Assembly (NCBI GenBank): GCA_001938995.1
Contig: MKZN01000018.1
Location: forward strand, 1 to 61,297
From: Bacillus pumilus
GTDB lineage: Bacteria > Bacillota > Bacilli > Bacillales > Bacillaceae
Length of the DNA stretch: 61,297 nucleotides
Direction: 5' to 3'
The position numbers and the translations under genes were made by a program. The notes beneath the pieces are model-generated. The model saw only the letters and a program-made list of their open reading frames with translations. It was not told the DNA's origin and did no database searches. The stretch's first letter is position 1. Every line of letters begins with the position of its first letter. Shown here piece by piece: positions 12,331-20,707 of this stretch.

Positions 12331-13727
12331 CAATCAATATTTATAATACATTGACGCGTAAGAAGGAAGAATTTGTCCCGCTTGAACCAGGAAAGGTCAA
12401 AATGTATGTGTGCGGACCAACTGTTTATAATTACATCCACATCGGGAATGCAAGGCCGGCGATTGTGTATGATACCGTACGAAAATATTTAGAATACAGC
12501 GGCTATGATGTGAACTTTGTATCAAACTTTACAGATGTCGACGATAAACTCATTAAAGCAGCCAATGAATTAGGGGAAGATGTCCCGACCATTGCTGACC
12601 GGTTTATTCAGGCATATTTCGAGGATGTGAGTGCGCTAGGTTGCAAAAGAGCAGACCTACATCCACGGGTAACAGAAAATATGGATGAGATCATTACATT
12701 TATCGCGACATTGATTGAAAAGGGCTATGCCTATGAAGCGGATGGTGACGTGTATTACAGCACACGCTCATTTGATGGCTATGGAAAGCTTTCTCACCAA
12801 TCGATTGATGAACTGAAAACGGGTGCCCGTATTCGAGTAGGAGAAAAGAAAAGAGATGCGCTAGATTTCGCTTTATGGAAGGCAGCAAAGGATCAGGAAA
12901 TCTCATGGGATAGCCCGTGGGGCGAAGGACGCCCAGGCTGGCACATTGAGTGCTCGGCCATGGTCAAAAAGTATTTAGGTGACACGATCGATATCCATGC
13001 TGGCGGACAGGACTTAACATTCCCTCATCATGAGAATGAAATTGCCCAATCTGAGGCTTTGACTGGGAAACCTTTTGCGAAGTATTGGATGCATAACGGC
13101 TATATTAATATTGAAAATGAAAAAATGTCAAAATCACTGGGTAACTTTGTGCTAGTGCATGACATTATTAAAGAACAAGATCCAGATGTCCTTCGTTTCT
13201 TTATGTTATCTGTTCACTATCGTCACCCAATTAACTACTCAATGGATTTAGTAGAGAGTACAAAAAGTGCATTTAACCGACTAAAGACGTCTTTCGCCAA
13301 TTTACATCATCGTCTTGAGAGCAGTACAAACCTAATAGACGATCGTGCGGAGTGGCTAGCGAAGATTGAAGAACAACGTGCGACATTTATTGCTGAAATG
13401 AATGATGACTTCAATACAGCGAATGCCATCTCTGTTTTATTTGAATTAGCGAAGCAAGCCAATTACTATATGGAAAATGATCATACATCTGAAGAAGTGA
13501 TCAAGGCATTTATTGGGTTGTTCGAAGAAATTACATCGGTTCTTGGCTTTTCATTAGAAGAAAAGCACACTCTTGATGAAGAGGTAGAAGCGTTAATCGA
13601 GAAACGAAATGAAGCTAGAAGGAATCGTGACTTTGCGTTGTCTGATCAAATTCGTGACCAGTTAAAGAGCATGGATATTGTATTGGAGGATACTCCTCAA
13701 GGTACTCGCTGGAAAAGAGGAGAATAG
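12327..13727 (+). CDS. cysS: Cysteinyl-tRNA synthetase
   Basis: CysS charges tRNA-Cys. The 466-residue class I enzyme shows zinc ligand C29 in [16 protein letters not shown], the HIGH-type IHIGN motif, C and H zinc residues in WHIECSAM and [13 protein letters not shown], and the KMSKS motif in [11 protein letters not shown]. It is translationally coupled to cysE, so cysteine synthesis and charging share T-box control. Confidence 0.98.
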   Translation: MTINIYNTLTRKKEEFVPLEPGKVKMYVCGPTVYNYIHIGNARPAIVYDTVRKYLEYSGYDVNFVSNFTDVDDKLIKAANELGEDVPTIADRFIQAYFEDVSALGCKRADLHPRVTENMDEIITFIATLIEKGYAYEADGDVYYSTRSFDGYGKLSHQSIDELKTGARIRVGEKKRDALDFALWKAAKDQEISWDSPWGEGRPGWHIECSAMVKKYLGDTIDIHAGGQDLTFPHHENEIAQSEALTGKPFAKYWMHNGYINIENEKMSKSLGNFVLVHDIIKEQDPDVLRFFMLSVHYRHPINYSMDLVESTKSAFNRLKTSFANLHHRLESSTNLIDDRAEWLAKIEEQRATFIAEMNDDFNTANAISVLFELAKQANYYMENDHTSEEVIKAFIGLFEEITSVLGFSLEEKHTLDEEVEALIEKRNEARRNRDFALSDQIRDQLKSMDIVLEDTPQGTRWKRGE

Positions 13728-13730
13728 GTT

Positions 13731-14162
13731 ATGTTGAATTTTGAAAAGTTGAAAGACGGAAAACAGTTGAACGGACTTGCGCTCGCTTATATGGGTGATG
13801 CCATTTTTGAAGTGTATGTGAGGCATCACCTCCTCCAAACGGGGGCAACAAAACCAAATGAGCTGCATAAACGAGCAAGTCAGATTGTTTCAGCGAAGTC
13901 TCAAGCCGCCATATTATTTGAGCTACAGAATCGAGGCTTCTTCACTGAATCAGAAGAGGCGGTGCTGAAAAGAGGAAGAAATGCAAAATCGGGTACAGTG
14001 CCTAAAAACACAGACGTTCAAACGTATCGTTATAGTACAGCGTTTGAAGCAGTCTTGGGTTATTTATTCATTGAAAAGCAGGACGAGCGCTTAGAAGAGC
14101 TGATCAGTCAGGCGATTGAAATCGGAACGTCAGGGAGGAAGACAAATGAGTCAGCAACATGA
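13731..14162 (+). CDS. mrnC: Mini-ribonuclease 3
   Basis: MrnC is an RNase III-like enzyme lacking the double-stranded RNA-binding domain; in B. subtilis it matures 23S rRNA ends. The 143-residue protein is one catalytic domain with the RNase III signature [17 protein letters not shown] and a second acidic motif in [13 protein letters not shown]. It begins 3 nt after cysS and its end overlaps the start of rlmB by 17 nt. Confidence 0.95.
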   Translation: MLNFEKLKDGKQLNGLALAYMGDAIFEVYVRHHLLQTGATKPNELHKRASQIVSAKSQAAILFELQNRGFFTESEEAVLKRGRNAKSGTVPKNTDVQTYRYSTAFEAVLGYLFIEKQDERLEELISQAIEIGTSGRKTNESAT

Positions 14163-14895
14163 TTATGTGATTGGGAAAAACGCAGTGATTGAGACACTGA
14201 AGTCAGATCGGGAGCTTTACAAACTCTGGATGGCAGAAAACACTGTAAAAGGACAAGCCCAGCAGGTCATTGAACTCGCTAAACAGCAAAATATCACCAT
14301 TCAGTATGTTCCGAGGAAAAAACTTGACCAAATGGTATCTGGTCAGCACCAGGGAATTGTTGCACAAGTGGCTGCTTATGAATATGCCGAATTGGAAGAT
14401 CTATATCAAATCGCAGAAAAACGGAATGAACAGCCATTTTTCTTAATTTTAGATGAGATTGAGGATCCTCATAACTTGGGGTCCATTATGCGTACAGCTG
14501 ATGCTGTCGGTGCACACGGAATCGTCATTCCAAAACGACGAGCGGTGGGCTTGACGACAACCGTTGCAAAGGCATCGACTGGCGCAATTGAACATATTCC
14601 TGTCGCAAAAGTGACCAATCTCTCAAGAGCACTTGATGAGATGAAAGAAAGAGGAATCTGGGTAGCGGGAACAGATGCATCTGCTAAACAAGATTACAGA
14701 CAATTTGACGGGACAATGCCTCTCGCTCTTGTCATCGGCAGTGAAGGAAAAGGGATCGGTCGATTAATCAGGGGAAAATGCGATTTCTTGATTAAACTGC
14801 CAATGGCCGGAAAGGTGACTTCATTAAATGCATCAGTGGCAGCTAGTCTATTGATGTATGAAGTTTATCGAAAACGTTATCCGTTAGGAGAATAG
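14146..14895 (+). CDS. rlmB: 23S rRNA 2'-O-methyltransferase RlmB (SpoU family)
   Basis: A SPOUT methyltransferase of the TrmH/RlmB group, likely methylating a guanosine 2'-O in 23S rRNA; the exact Bacillus substrate is less certain. Its 249 residues include an N-terminal substrate-binding domain and all three SpoU motifs: [30 protein letters not shown] and [19 protein letters not shown]. The ATG at 14146 follows GGGAGGAAG within the mrnC end. B. subtilis calls the gene yacO. Confidence 0.94.
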   Translation: MSQQHDYVIGKNAVIETLKSDRELYKLWMAENTVKGQAQQVIELAKQQNITIQYVPRKKLDQMVSGQHQGIVAQVAAYEYAELEDLYQIAEKRNEQPFFLILDEIEDPHNLGSIMRTADAVGAHGIVIPKRRAVGLTTTVAKASTGAIEHIPVAKVTNLSRALDEMKERGIWVAGTDASAKQDYRQFDGTMPLALVIGSEGKGIGRLIRGKCDFLIKLPMAGKVTSLNASVAASLLMYEVYRKRYPLGE

Positions 14896-14897
14896 AG

Positions 14898-15410
14898 ATG
14901 GACATCCTCTTAGTCGATGGATACAACATGATAGGTGCATGGCCTCGTTTGCAGCACTTAAAGGAAAACAGCTTTGAAGAAGCCAGAGACGTACTGATTC
15001 AAAATTTAGCAGAATATCAAGCATATACAGGGTATCGAGTCATTGTCGTATTCGATGCCCATATGGTCAAAGGAATCGAGAAAAAGCGGACAAACCACCG
15101 GGTAGAGGTCATCTTTACGAGAGAAAATGAAACGGCTGATGAGCGGATTGAAAAGTTGGCACAAGATTTGAATAATATTCGGACGCAAATTCATGTGGCA
15201 ACTTCCGACTATACGGAACAATGGGCGATTTTCGGACAAGGCGCACTTCGTAAGTCGGCACGAGAGCTATTAAGAGAAATTGAAGTGATTGAACGAAAGA
15301 TTGAAACGCGTGTCAAAAAAATCACATCTGATCAGCCAGCATCTAAGATAGAATTGTCAGAAGATGTATTGAAAACGTTTGAAAAATGGCGGCGGGGAAA
15401 TTTGGAATAA
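14898..15410 (+). CDS. rae1: Rae1 (YacP), ribosome-dependent mRNA endonuclease
   Basis: Rae1 is known from B. subtilis as an endonuclease that enters the ribosomal A site and cleaves certain mRNAs during translation. The 170-residue protein is a NYN/PIN-fold enzyme beginning MDILLVDGYNMIGAW, with acidic residues in VVFDAH, NETADERIE and ATSDYTEQW. It lies 2 nt behind rlmB and ends the cys operon before the sigH promoter. Confidence 0.93.
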   Translation: MDILLVDGYNMIGAWPRLQHLKENSFEEARDVLIQNLAEYQAYTGYRVIVVFDAHMVKGIEKKRTNHRVEVIFTRENETADERIEKLAQDLNNIRTQIHVATSDYTEQWAIFGQGALRKSARELLREIEVIERKIETRVKKITSDQPASKIELSEDVLKTFEKWRRGNLE

Positions 15411-15411
15411 C

Positions 15412-15441
15412 TTGACGGTATTTCAACCATTAATGTATAAT
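15412..15441 (+). promoter_or_regulatory. Sigma-A promoter of sigH
   Basis: TTGACG (15412-15417), 18-bp spacer, perfect TATAAT (15436-15441). The start is expected near 15448, 26 nt before the sigH start codon. B. subtilis sigH is sigma-A dependent and AbrB-repressed; AbrB sites cannot be seen by motif. Confidence 0.85.
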
Positions 15442-15473
15442 ATTTCTATCTAGGTGCGGTCGGGGGGATCGAA

Positions 15474-16130
15474 GTGAATCTAAACAACAGCAAGGGTAAG
15501 TCCATCAGAGAGCAATTTTGCCAGTTGGAAGATGAACAAGTCATTGAAAGGGTTCATGTCGGAGATAGTGATGCGCTAGATTATTTAATAACGAAATACC
15601 GCAACTTCGTACGTGCGAAAGCAAGGTCGTATTTCTTGATTGGAGCGGACCGAGAGGACATTGTGCAAGAGGGAATGATTGGACTTTATAAGTCTATCCG
15701 TGATTTCAGAGAGGACAAGCTTACTTCATTTAAGGCTTTTGCAGAATTATGCATTACCCGCCAAATTATCACCGCAATTAAAACAGCTACTCGCCAAAAA
15801 CATATCCCGTTAAATTCCTATGTATCATTAGACAAGCCGATTTATGATGAAGAATCTGACAGAACGTTATTGGATGTCATTTCCGGTGCTAAAGCGCTTA
15901 ACCCAGAAGATTTGATTATTAGCAAAGAAGAATTTGATGATATTGAAATGAAGATGGGTGAACTATTAAGCGAACTGGAAAGAAAAGTACTTGTGCTTTA
16001 TCTTGATGGTAGATCGTATCAGGAGATTTCTGAAGATTTGAACCGTCATGTGAAATCAATTGATAACGCTCTCCAAAGAGTAAAGAGGAAATTGGAGAAA
16101 TATTTAGAGCTTCGCGAGATCAGTCTCTAG
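15474..16130 (+). CDS. sigH: RNA polymerase sigma-H factor
   Basis: Sigma-H directs early sporulation, competence and transition-state transcription. The 218-residue protein has region 2 (DADREDIVQEGMIGLYKSI-like segment with core-binding residues) and a C-terminal region 4 helix-turn-helix (YLDGRSYQEISEDLNRHVKSID). The GTG at 15474 follows GGGGGGATC. Length and start match B. subtilis SigH. Confidence 0.97.
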   Translation: MNLNNSKGKSIREQFCQLEDEQVIERVHVGDSDALDYLITKYRNFVRAKARSYFLIGADREDIVQEGMIGLYKSIRDFREDKLTSFKAFAELCITRQIITAIKTATRQKHIPLNSYVSLDKPIYDEESDRTLLDVISGAKALNPEDLIISKEEFDDIEMKMGELLSELERKVLVLYLDGRSYQEISEDLNRHVKSIDNALQRVKRKLEKYLELREISL

Positions 16131-16141
16131 TAAAACCTATA

Positions 16142-16169
16142 TTGACAGCTTTTTCGACACTGTGATAAG
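16142..16169 (+). promoter_or_regulatory. Candidate promoter of rpmGB-secE
   Basis: Perfect TTGACA (16142-16147), 16-bp spacer and GATAAG (16164-16169), 4 of 6. It lies between sigH and rpmGB; the -10 is imperfect. Confidence 0.55.
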
Positions 16170-16206
16170 GTACTAAAGAAATGATGTCTAGAAAAAAGGT
16201 GTAAAT

Positions 16207-16356
16207 ATGAGGAAAAAAATTACTCTAGCCTGTAAGGACTGCGGAAGCCGTAATTATACGACAATGAAAAGCATTGCTTCAGCAGCTGAAAGATTAGAAG
16301 TGAAGAAATATTGCAAGACTTGTAATTCACATAAAACACATTTAGAAACGAAGTAA
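16207..16356 (+). CDS. rpmGB: Ribosomal protein L33, zinc-containing form
   Basis: A 49-residue 50S subunit protein. Four zinc-ligand cysteines (C9, C12, C36, C39) are intact, so this is the zinc-dependent (C+) form. ATG 16207 follows AAAAAGGTG. Its position before secE is conserved in Bacillus. Confidence 0.95.
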   Translation: MRKKITLACKDCGSRNYTTMKSIASAAERLEVKKYCKTCNSHKTHLETK

Positions 16357-16390
16357 GATTTGCGTTCTTTAATCTGTGGAGGTCTTTTAC

Positions 16391-16567
16391 ATGCGTATTA
16401 TCAGTTTCTTAAAAAGTGTCGGGAAAGAAATGAAAAAGGTCAGTTGGCCAAAGAAAAACGAAATGGTCCGCTACACAATCACTGTTATTTTGACAGTTGT
16501 ATTCTTTGCAATCTTTTTCTCTCTTCTTGATATAGGAATCTCACAATTAATTGAATTAATTCATTAA
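16391..16567 (+). CDS. secE: Preprotein translocase subunit SecE
   Basis: SecE clamps the SecY channel. The 58-residue single-span form typical of Firmicutes is seen: an amphipathic helix (FLKSVGKEMKKVSWPKKNE) and one membrane segment (YTITVILTVVFFAIFFSLL). ATG 16391 follows TGGAGGT. The partner secY lies about 27 kb downstream in the spc operon. Confidence 0.96.
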   Translation: MRIISFLKSVGKEMKKVSWPKKNEMVRYTITVILTVVFFAIFFSLLDIGISQLIELIH

Positions 16568-16570
16568 TAC

Positions 16571-16601
16571 TTGAATAATGGTCTGCTGAACGTGCTATAA
16601 T
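16571..16601 (+). promoter_or_regulatory. Extended -10 promoter upstream of nusG
   Basis: TTGAAT (16571-16576), 19-bp spacer, and extended -10 TGCTATAAT with TATAAT at 16596-16601. The start near 16607 is followed almost at once by the hairpin at 16622-16646, so nusG transcription must pass a terminator-like structure. Confidence 0.65.
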
Positions 16602-16621
16602 AGATCATAATATGACTTGCC

Positions 16622-16646
16622 AAAAAACCCGTTTTACGGGTTTTTT
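16622..16646 (+). terminator. Intrinsic terminator between secE and nusG
   Basis: A 10-bp stem AAAAAACCCG (16622-16631) with CGGGTTTTTT (16637-16646), loop TTTTA, whose T run lies in the 3' arm. It could end secE transcription or attenuate nusG initiated at the promoter just upstream. Confidence 0.75.
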
Positions 16647-16705
16647 CAATTGCTTGAAAATATTGACCGTTACTGGATATACGTCAAATAGACATTAAGA
16701 AATGT

Positions 16706-16737
16706 GGGGAGGGAAGGACTAAATAGTCCTGAACGAA
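16706..16737 (+). promoter_or_regulatory. nusG ribosome binding site with bridging hairpin
   Basis: GGGGAGGG (16706-16713) is 24 nt from the ATG at 16738. Between them AGGACT (16715-16720), loop AAAT and AGTCCT (16725-16730) form a perfect hairpin. Folding it leaves 8 nt of effective spacing, the normal Bacillus distance. No in-frame ATG, GTG or TTG lies nearer the site. Confidence 0.7.
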
Positions 16738-17271
16738 ATGGAAAAGAATTGGTATGTTGTGCATACGTACTCTGGCTACGAAAACAAAGTCAAAGCGAAC
16801 TTGGAAAAGCGTGTTGAATCGATGGGCATGCAGGATAAAATCTTCCGCGTTGTTGTGCCAGAAGAAGAAGAAACTGATTTTAAAAATGGTAAGAAAAAAA
16901 TCGTCAAAAAGAAAGTATTCCCTGGTTATGTCTTAGTTGAAATCGTGATGACAGATGATTCATGGTATGTGGTACGTAATACACCAGGTGTCACAGGGTT
17001 TGTCGGATCTGCTGGATCTGGCTCGAAGCCGACGGCGCTACTACCGGGTGAAGCTGAAACCATTCTGAAGAGAATGGGTCTTGAAGAACGTAAGACAGAA
17101 ATTGACTTTGAACTAAAAGAAACAGTCAAAGTAATCGATGGACCGTTTGCGAATTTCACAGGTTCTATTGAAGAAATTGATTACGATAAAAGCAAAGTCA
17201 AAGTATTCGTTAATATGTTTGGTAGAGAAACACCTGTTGAACTTGAGTTCACACAGATCGATAAATTGTAA
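16738..17271 (+). CDS. nusG: Transcription elongation/pausing factor NusG
   Basis: NusG binds the RNA polymerase clamp and non-template DNA; in Bacillus it promotes sequence-specific pausing and intrinsic termination. Its 177 residues comprise the NGN domain (NWYVVHTYSGYENKVKANL onward) and a C-terminal KOW domain (KVIDGPFANFTGSIEEIDYDK). The start is unusual: the Shine-Dalgarno sequence is separated from ATG by a hairpin. An alternative non-ATG start (CTG 16729) would add three residues but is unsupported by the family N terminus MEKNWYVV. Confidence 0.96.
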   Translation: MEKNWYVVHTYSGYENKVKANLEKRVESMGMQDKIFRVVVPEEEETDFKNGKKKIVKKKVFPGYVLVEIVMTDDSWYVVRNTPGVTGFVGSAGSGSKPTALLPGEAETILKRMGLEERKTEIDFELKETVKVIDGPFANFTGSIEEIDYDKSKVKVFVNMFGRETPVELEFTQIDKL

Positions 17272-17282
17272 TTGAAAAGAGC

Positions 17283-17311
17283 TTGAAATGAGTGTATAGA
17301 AGTGGTAATAT
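17283..17311 (+). promoter_or_regulatory. Promoter of rplK-rplA
   Basis: TTGAAA (17283-17288), 17-bp spacer, TAATAT (17306-17311). It is followed by a 130-nt structured leader including hairpins at 17325-17340 and 17361-17379. Confidence 0.6.
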
Positions 17312-17388
17312 AGCAAAGGTACGTCTTGAGGTAACTCAAGATCGCTAGCTAGTTATTTCGTCATTCATATAAAGAATGAAGTTGTTGA

Positions 17389-17417
17389 GTGGGAGGGGGA
17401 TTCCCCTATTACCACAT
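17389..17417 (+). promoter_or_regulatory. L1-operator-like hairpin before rplK
   Basis: GTGG (17389-17392) pairs with CCAC (17412-17415), and GGGG with CCCC inside, separated by an asymmetric loop (GAG on one side, TATTA on the other). A related structure occurs before rplA (17919-17946). The form resembles the L1 protein binding site used for autoregulation in many bacteria; binding is inferred. Confidence 0.6.
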
Positions 17418-17442
17418 CACGGACTTTAAGGAGGTGTGTCTC

Positions 17443-17868
17443 GTGGCTAAAAAAGTAGTTAAAGTTGTTAAATTGCAAATTCCTGCTGGAAAAGCTAACC
17501 CAGCTCCACCAGTTGGACCTGCACTAGGTCAAGCCGGTGTTAATATCATGGGATTCTGTAAGGAGTTTAACGCTCGTACAGCTGACCAAGCTGGTCTTAT
17601 CATTCCTGTTGAAATTTCGGTTTTTGAAGACCGTTCATTTACATTTATTACTAAAACTCCACCTGCTGCAGTATTACTTAAAAAAGCAGCTGGTATTGAG
17701 TCTGGTTCTGGTGAACCTAACCGTAATAAAGTGGCAACTGTTAAGCGTGATAAAGTACGCGAAATCGCAGAAACAAAAATGCCTGACTTGAACGCTGCTA
17801 GCGTTGAATCAGCTATGCGTATGGTTGAAGGTACTGCACGCAGTATGGGTATTGCTATCGAAGATTAA
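17443..17868 (+). CDS. rplK: Ribosomal protein L11
   Basis: L11 binds the GTPase-associated region of 23S rRNA and is needed for RelA activation. The 141-residue protein contains [33 protein letters not shown] (N-terminal thiostrepton-site domain, shown here by [16 protein letters not shown]) and the C-terminal RNA-binding domain ending [17 protein letters not shown] 17443 follows AAGGAGGTG. It forms an operon with rplA, likely controlled by L1. Confidence 0.96.
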   Translation: MAKKVVKVVKLQIPAGKANPAPPVGPALGQAGVNIMGFCKEFNARTADQAGLIIPVEISVFEDRSFTFITKTPPAAVLLKKAAGIESGSGEPNRNKVATVKRDKVREIAETKMPDLNAASVESAMRMVEGTARSMGIAIED

Positions 17869-17882
17869 TTTTTTGTCTTGTT

Positions 17883-17912
17883 GGGTTGCGAGTTTTGACA
17901 AGTTCGCAACCC
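17883..17912 (+). other. Stem-loop in rplK-rplA gap
   Basis: Perfect 9-bp stem GGGTTGCGA (17883-17891) with TCGCAACCC (17904-17912), 12-nt loop, no T run after it. It probably acts as an RNA processing or stability element rather than a terminator. Confidence 0.6.
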
Positions 17913-17918
17913 TTATTC

Positions 17919-17946
17919 GTGGGAGGTTATTCCGCTAAAACCACAT
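17919..17946 (+). promoter_or_regulatory. L1-operator-like hairpin before rplA
   Basis: GTGG (17919-17922) pairs with CCAC (17941-17944), with GGGAGG on the 5' side and CC plus an A-rich loop on the 3' side, copying the element before rplK (shared GTGGGAGG and ACCACAT). It lies just upstream of the rplA Shine-Dalgarno sequence, so L1 binding could block its own translation. Confidence 0.5.
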
Positions 17947-17962
17947 AAGGAGGATTTATATA

Positions 17963-18661
17963 ATGGCTAAAAAAGGTAAAAAGTATGCAGAAGCTGCTAA
18001 GCTGGTTGAACGTACAAAAGCGTACGATGTAGCTGAAGCTGTTTCTCTTACAAAGAAAACAAATACAGCGAAATTTGATGCGACTGTAGAAGTTGCTTTT
18101 CGTTTGGGCGTAGACCCACGTAAAAACGATCAACAAATCCGCGGTGCAGTTGTACTTCCTAACGGAACTGGTAAAACTCAACGCGTTCTTGTGTTCGCTA
18201 AAGGCGAAAAAGCAAAAGAAGCAGAAGCTGCTGGAGCAGACTACGTTGGAGATGCTGATTACATCGCTAAGATCCAACAAGGCTGGTTCGAATTCGATGT
18301 AATCGTTGCTACACCTGACATGATGGGTGAAGTTGGTAAGATCGGTCGTGTACTTGGACCAAAAGGTCTTATGCCAAACCCTAAAACAGGAACTGTTACA
18401 TTTGAAGTAGAAAAAGCAATCAATGAAATCAAAGCTGGTAAAGTTGAATACCGCGTTGATAAAGCTGGTAACATCCACGCGCCAATCGGAAAGGTTTCTT
18501 TCGAGGATGAAAAGCTTGTTGAGAACTTCGCAACAATCTATGAGACAATCCTTAAAGCAAAACCTGCAGCGGCTAAAGGTGTATACGTGAAGAACGTTTC
18601 TATTACATCTACAATGGGCCCTGGCGTGAAAGTGGATCCATCTTCTTTCTCTGCAAAATAA
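17963..18661 (+). CDS. rplA: Ribosomal protein L1
   Basis: L1 forms the mobile L1 stalk near the E site and is the usual repressor of its own operon. The 232-residue protein shows the family core [27 protein letters not shown] and C-terminal [23 protein letters not shown] 17963 follows AAGGAGG. Confidence 0.97.
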   Translation: MAKKGKKYAEAAKLVERTKAYDVAEAVSLTKKTNTAKFDATVEVAFRLGVDPRKNDQQIRGAVVLPNGTGKTQRVLVFAKGEKAKEAEAAGADYVGDADYIAKIQQGWFEFDVIVATPDMMGEVGKIGRVLGPKGLMPNPKTGTVTFEVEKAINEIKAGKVEYRVDKAGNIHAPIGKVSFEDEKLVENFATIYETILKAKPAAAKGVYVKNVSITSTMGPGVKVDPSSFSAK

Positions 18662-18665
18662 AGTC

Positions 18666-18710
18666 TTGACTTATCACACTCATTTTGATAATATCAAAAT
18701 GTTGTAAAAT
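18666..18710 (+). promoter_or_regulatory. rplJL promoter region with a perfect dyad
   Basis: TTGACT (18666-18671) pairs with TAATAT (18689-18694) at 17 bp; a further TAAAAT lies at 18705-18710. Between and over them is an inverted repeat, CATTTTGATA (18681-18690), centre A, TATCAAAATG (18692-18701). Which -10 is used is unclear. Confidence 0.55.
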
Positions 18711-18724
18711 AGAATAATGTTCAT

Positions 18725-18842
18725 TTATACCGTAGACAGCAGGGGCCTTATGGCTTAAATAACCCGCCGAGGTGTATATGTCACAGTCTTACGTTAACGT
18801 ATGCTTGTATATACAGCCTCCATGTCTTTATGGGGGCTTTTT
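18725..18842 (+). promoter_or_regulatory. L10 leader (rplJ autoregulatory element)
   Basis: CCGTAGACAGCAGGGGCC (18730-18747) and CCCGCCGAGGTG form the conserved L10-L12 binding structure found before rplJ in Firmicutes. It ends with terminator AGCCTCCAT (18815-18823) and ATGGGGGCT (18830-18838) with a T run. Excess L10 is expected to favour termination. Confidence 0.93.
18815..18842 (+). terminator. L10 leader terminator
   Basis: A 9-bp stem with one G-T pair (18815-18823 with 18830-18838), 6-nt loop and TTTTT. It forms the off state of the L10 leader. Confidence 0.85.
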
Positions 18843-18921
18843 ATATGGAGAACCGTTCGTTAGGAACGTGATAGCCTGATCGGTATAAGTGTTACACAAA
18901 GAATGTACAGGAGGTGTAACC

Positions 18922-19422
18922 ATGAGCAACGCAATCGATACTAAAAAAGTACTCGTTGATGAAATTACTTCAAAATTCAAAGACAGTATGTCAACTGTAA
19001 TCGTAGATTACCGTGGTCTTTCAGTTTCTGAATTGACTGAACTTCGTAAGCAACTTCGTGAAGCTGGCGTAGAATTCAAAGTGTACAAAAACACAATGAC
19101 TCGTCGTGCAGTTGAACAAGTTGAACTTACAGGTTTGAACGATTTCTTAACAGGTCCTAATGCTATCGCATTCAGTAACGATGATGTCATCGCACCTGCG
19201 AAAATCATCAACGACTTTGCGAAAAGCCATGATGCTTTAGAAATCAAAGCTGGTGTTATCGAAGGAAACGTAGCGACTGTAGAAGAAGTGAAGGCTCTTG
19301 CGGAACTTCCGTCTCGCGATGGCTTGCTATCTATGTTGCTTAGCGTTCTTCAAGCTCCAGTTCGTAACCTTGCTCTTGCTACTAAAGCAGTTGCAGAACA
19401 AAAAGAAGAACAAGGCGCTTAA
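18922..19422 (+). CDS. rplJ: Ribosomal protein L10
   Basis: L10 anchors the L7/L12 stalk to 23S rRNA. The 166-residue protein has the N-terminal rRNA-binding domain ([26 protein letters not shown] motif, visible as [17 protein letters not shown]) and a C-terminal helix for L12 dimers. ATG 18922 follows AGGAGGTG. Expression is set by the L10 leader. Confidence 0.97.
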   Translation: MSNAIDTKKVLVDEITSKFKDSMSTVIVDYRGLSVSELTELRKQLREAGVEFKVYKNTMTRRAVEQVELTGLNDFLTGPNAIAFSNDDVIAPAKIINDFAKSHDALEIKAGVIEGNVATVEEVKALAELPSRDGLLSMLLSVLQAPVRNLALATKAVAEQKEEQGA

Positions 19423-19464
19423 TGCGTGTTTAACGTAAAATAACTTAAAATGGAGGAATTACAA

Positions 19465-19833
19465 ATGGCTTTAAATATCGAAGAAATCATTGCTTCAGTT
19501 AAAGAAGCAACTGTACTTGAGTTAAACGACTTAGTAAAAGCAATCGAAGAAGAATTTGGCGTAACTGCTGCTGCTCCTGTAGCTGTAGCTGGTGCTGCTG
19601 CTGGTGGCGCTGTTGAAGAGAAAACTGATTTTGATGTAGTTCTAGCTGGTGCTGGAGATCAAAAAATCAAAGTTATCAAAGTGGTTCGTGAAATCACTGG
19701 TCTTGGCTTGAAAGAAGCTAAAGAGCTTGTTGACAACACTCCAAAACCACTTAAAGAAGGTATTGCTAAAGAAGAAGCTGAAGAACTTAAAGCTAAGCTT
19801 GAAGAAGTTGGCGCTTCTGTAGAAGTTAAGTAA
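19465..19833 (+). CDS. rplL: Ribosomal protein L7/L12
   Basis: L7/L12 forms the flexible stalk that recruits translation GTPases. The 122-residue protein has the N-terminal dimerisation domain, an Ala/Gly hinge ([15 protein letters not shown]) and the C-terminal factor-binding domain ([20 protein letters not shown]). ATG 19465 follows TGGAGG. An intrinsic terminator follows. Confidence 0.97.
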   Translation: MALNIEEIIASVKEATVLELNDLVKAIEEEFGVTAAAPVAVAGAAAGGAVEEKTDFDVVLAGAGDQKIKVIKVVREITGLGLKEAKELVDNTPKPLKEGIAKEEAEELKAKLEEVGASVEVK

Positions 19834-19854
19834 TCTTCGCCTAATCTTTTGGGA

Positions 19855-19886
19855 AAGCTCGCTTTTATTGGCGGGCTTTTTCTTTT
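19855..19886 (+). terminator. Terminator after rplL
   Basis: AAGCTCGC (19855-19862) pairs with GCGGGCTT (19871-19878, one G-T pair), 8-nt loop, followed by TTTCTTTTC. It separates rplJL from ybxB. Confidence 0.85.
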
Positions 19887-19929
19887 CTTATCTCCTGAAA
19901 CGATTGAATCCAGAGGAGGTCTATTCATC

Positions 19930-20535
19930 ATGAGTGACCACTATTATACGGAAAAGCCATCAGTGAAAAGCAATAAACAGACATGGGACTTCACCTTGAG
20001 AAACCGTACCTTTACTTTTACAAGTGACAGTGGAGTGTTTTCTAAGAAAGAAGTCGACTATGGTTCAAGGCTTTTAATTGAAGCCTTTGAAGAACCTGAA
20101 TTGGATGGCGATGTCTTAGATGTCGGTTGCGGTTATGGACCGATCGGTTTATCATTAGCAAACGAAATGACAAGCCGTACCATTCATATGATTGATGTGA
20201 ACGAAAGAGCAGTCGAACTTTCAAAGGAAAACGCTAAACATAATCGCGTTGATAATGTCCGCATCTATCAAAGTGATTTGTTCTCGAATGTTCATTCATC
20301 AGCTGCTTTTGCCTCTATACTGACCAATCCCCCGATCCGGGCAGGGAAGAAAGTTGTACATGCGATCTTTGAAAAAAGTGCTGATCATTTATTGCCGGAG
20401 GGTGAGTTGTGGGTGGTTATTCAGAAAAAACAAGGTGGACCATCTACGATTGGAAAATTAGAACAGCTCTTTGGAGAAGTAACGGTCGTTATGAAAAAAA
20501 AGGGCTACTATGTGATCAAGGCTAAAAAAGTTTGA
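19930..20535 (+). CDS. ybxB: RsmC-like class I SAM methyltransferase YbxB
   Basis: The protein resembles the catalytic half of 16S rRNA guanine methyltransferase RsmC; its Bacillus substrate is not certain. The 201 residues carry SAM motif I DVGCGYGPIGLSLA, motif II IDVNERAVE and the catalytic motif NPPIRAGKK (NPPF/Y variant). ATG 19930 follows GAGGAGGTC. It lies between rplL and rpoB as in other Bacillus, and its stop overlaps the rpoB promoter -35. Confidence 0.93.
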   Translation: MSDHYYTEKPSVKSNKQTWDFTLRNRTFTFTSDSGVFSKKEVDYGSRLLIEAFEEPELDGDVLDVGCGYGPIGLSLANEMTSRTIHMIDVNERAVELSKENAKHNRVDNVRIYQSDLFSNVHSSAAFASILTNPPIRAGKKVVHAIFEKSADHLLPEGELWVVIQKKQGGPSTIGKLEQLFGEVTVVMKKKGYYVIKAKKV

Positions 20536-20560
20536 CGCAGTATCCTAGCTGTGTTAACAT
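20532..20560 (+). promoter_or_regulatory. Promoter of rpoBC
   Basis: TTGACG (20532-20537), 17-bp spacer, TAACAT (20555-20560). The -35 overlaps the ybxB stop. The resulting leader before rpoB is about 220 nt. Confidence 0.65.
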
Positions 20561-20669
20561 TATAAAATGCCAATGTGTATATTTTGCTGATAGGTTTAAA
20601 AAATAACTATTTTGTATAAATTATGCACACTTGGGAAAACTAATAAAATCGGTATTTGTTTTTGGATGT

Positions 20670-20700
20670 GGTTTTCTTATTTTAGAAACCCTTTTTTCTT
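20670..20700 (+). terminator. Terminator-like hairpin in rpoB leader
   Basis: GGTTTTCT (20670-20677) pairs with AGAAACC (20684-20690), one bulged T, followed by CTTTTTTCTTTT. It lies about 105 nt downstream of the predicted rpoB start, so it could terminate ybxB read-through or attenuate rpoBC. Confidence 0.45.
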
Positions 20701-20707
20701 TTGTCTT

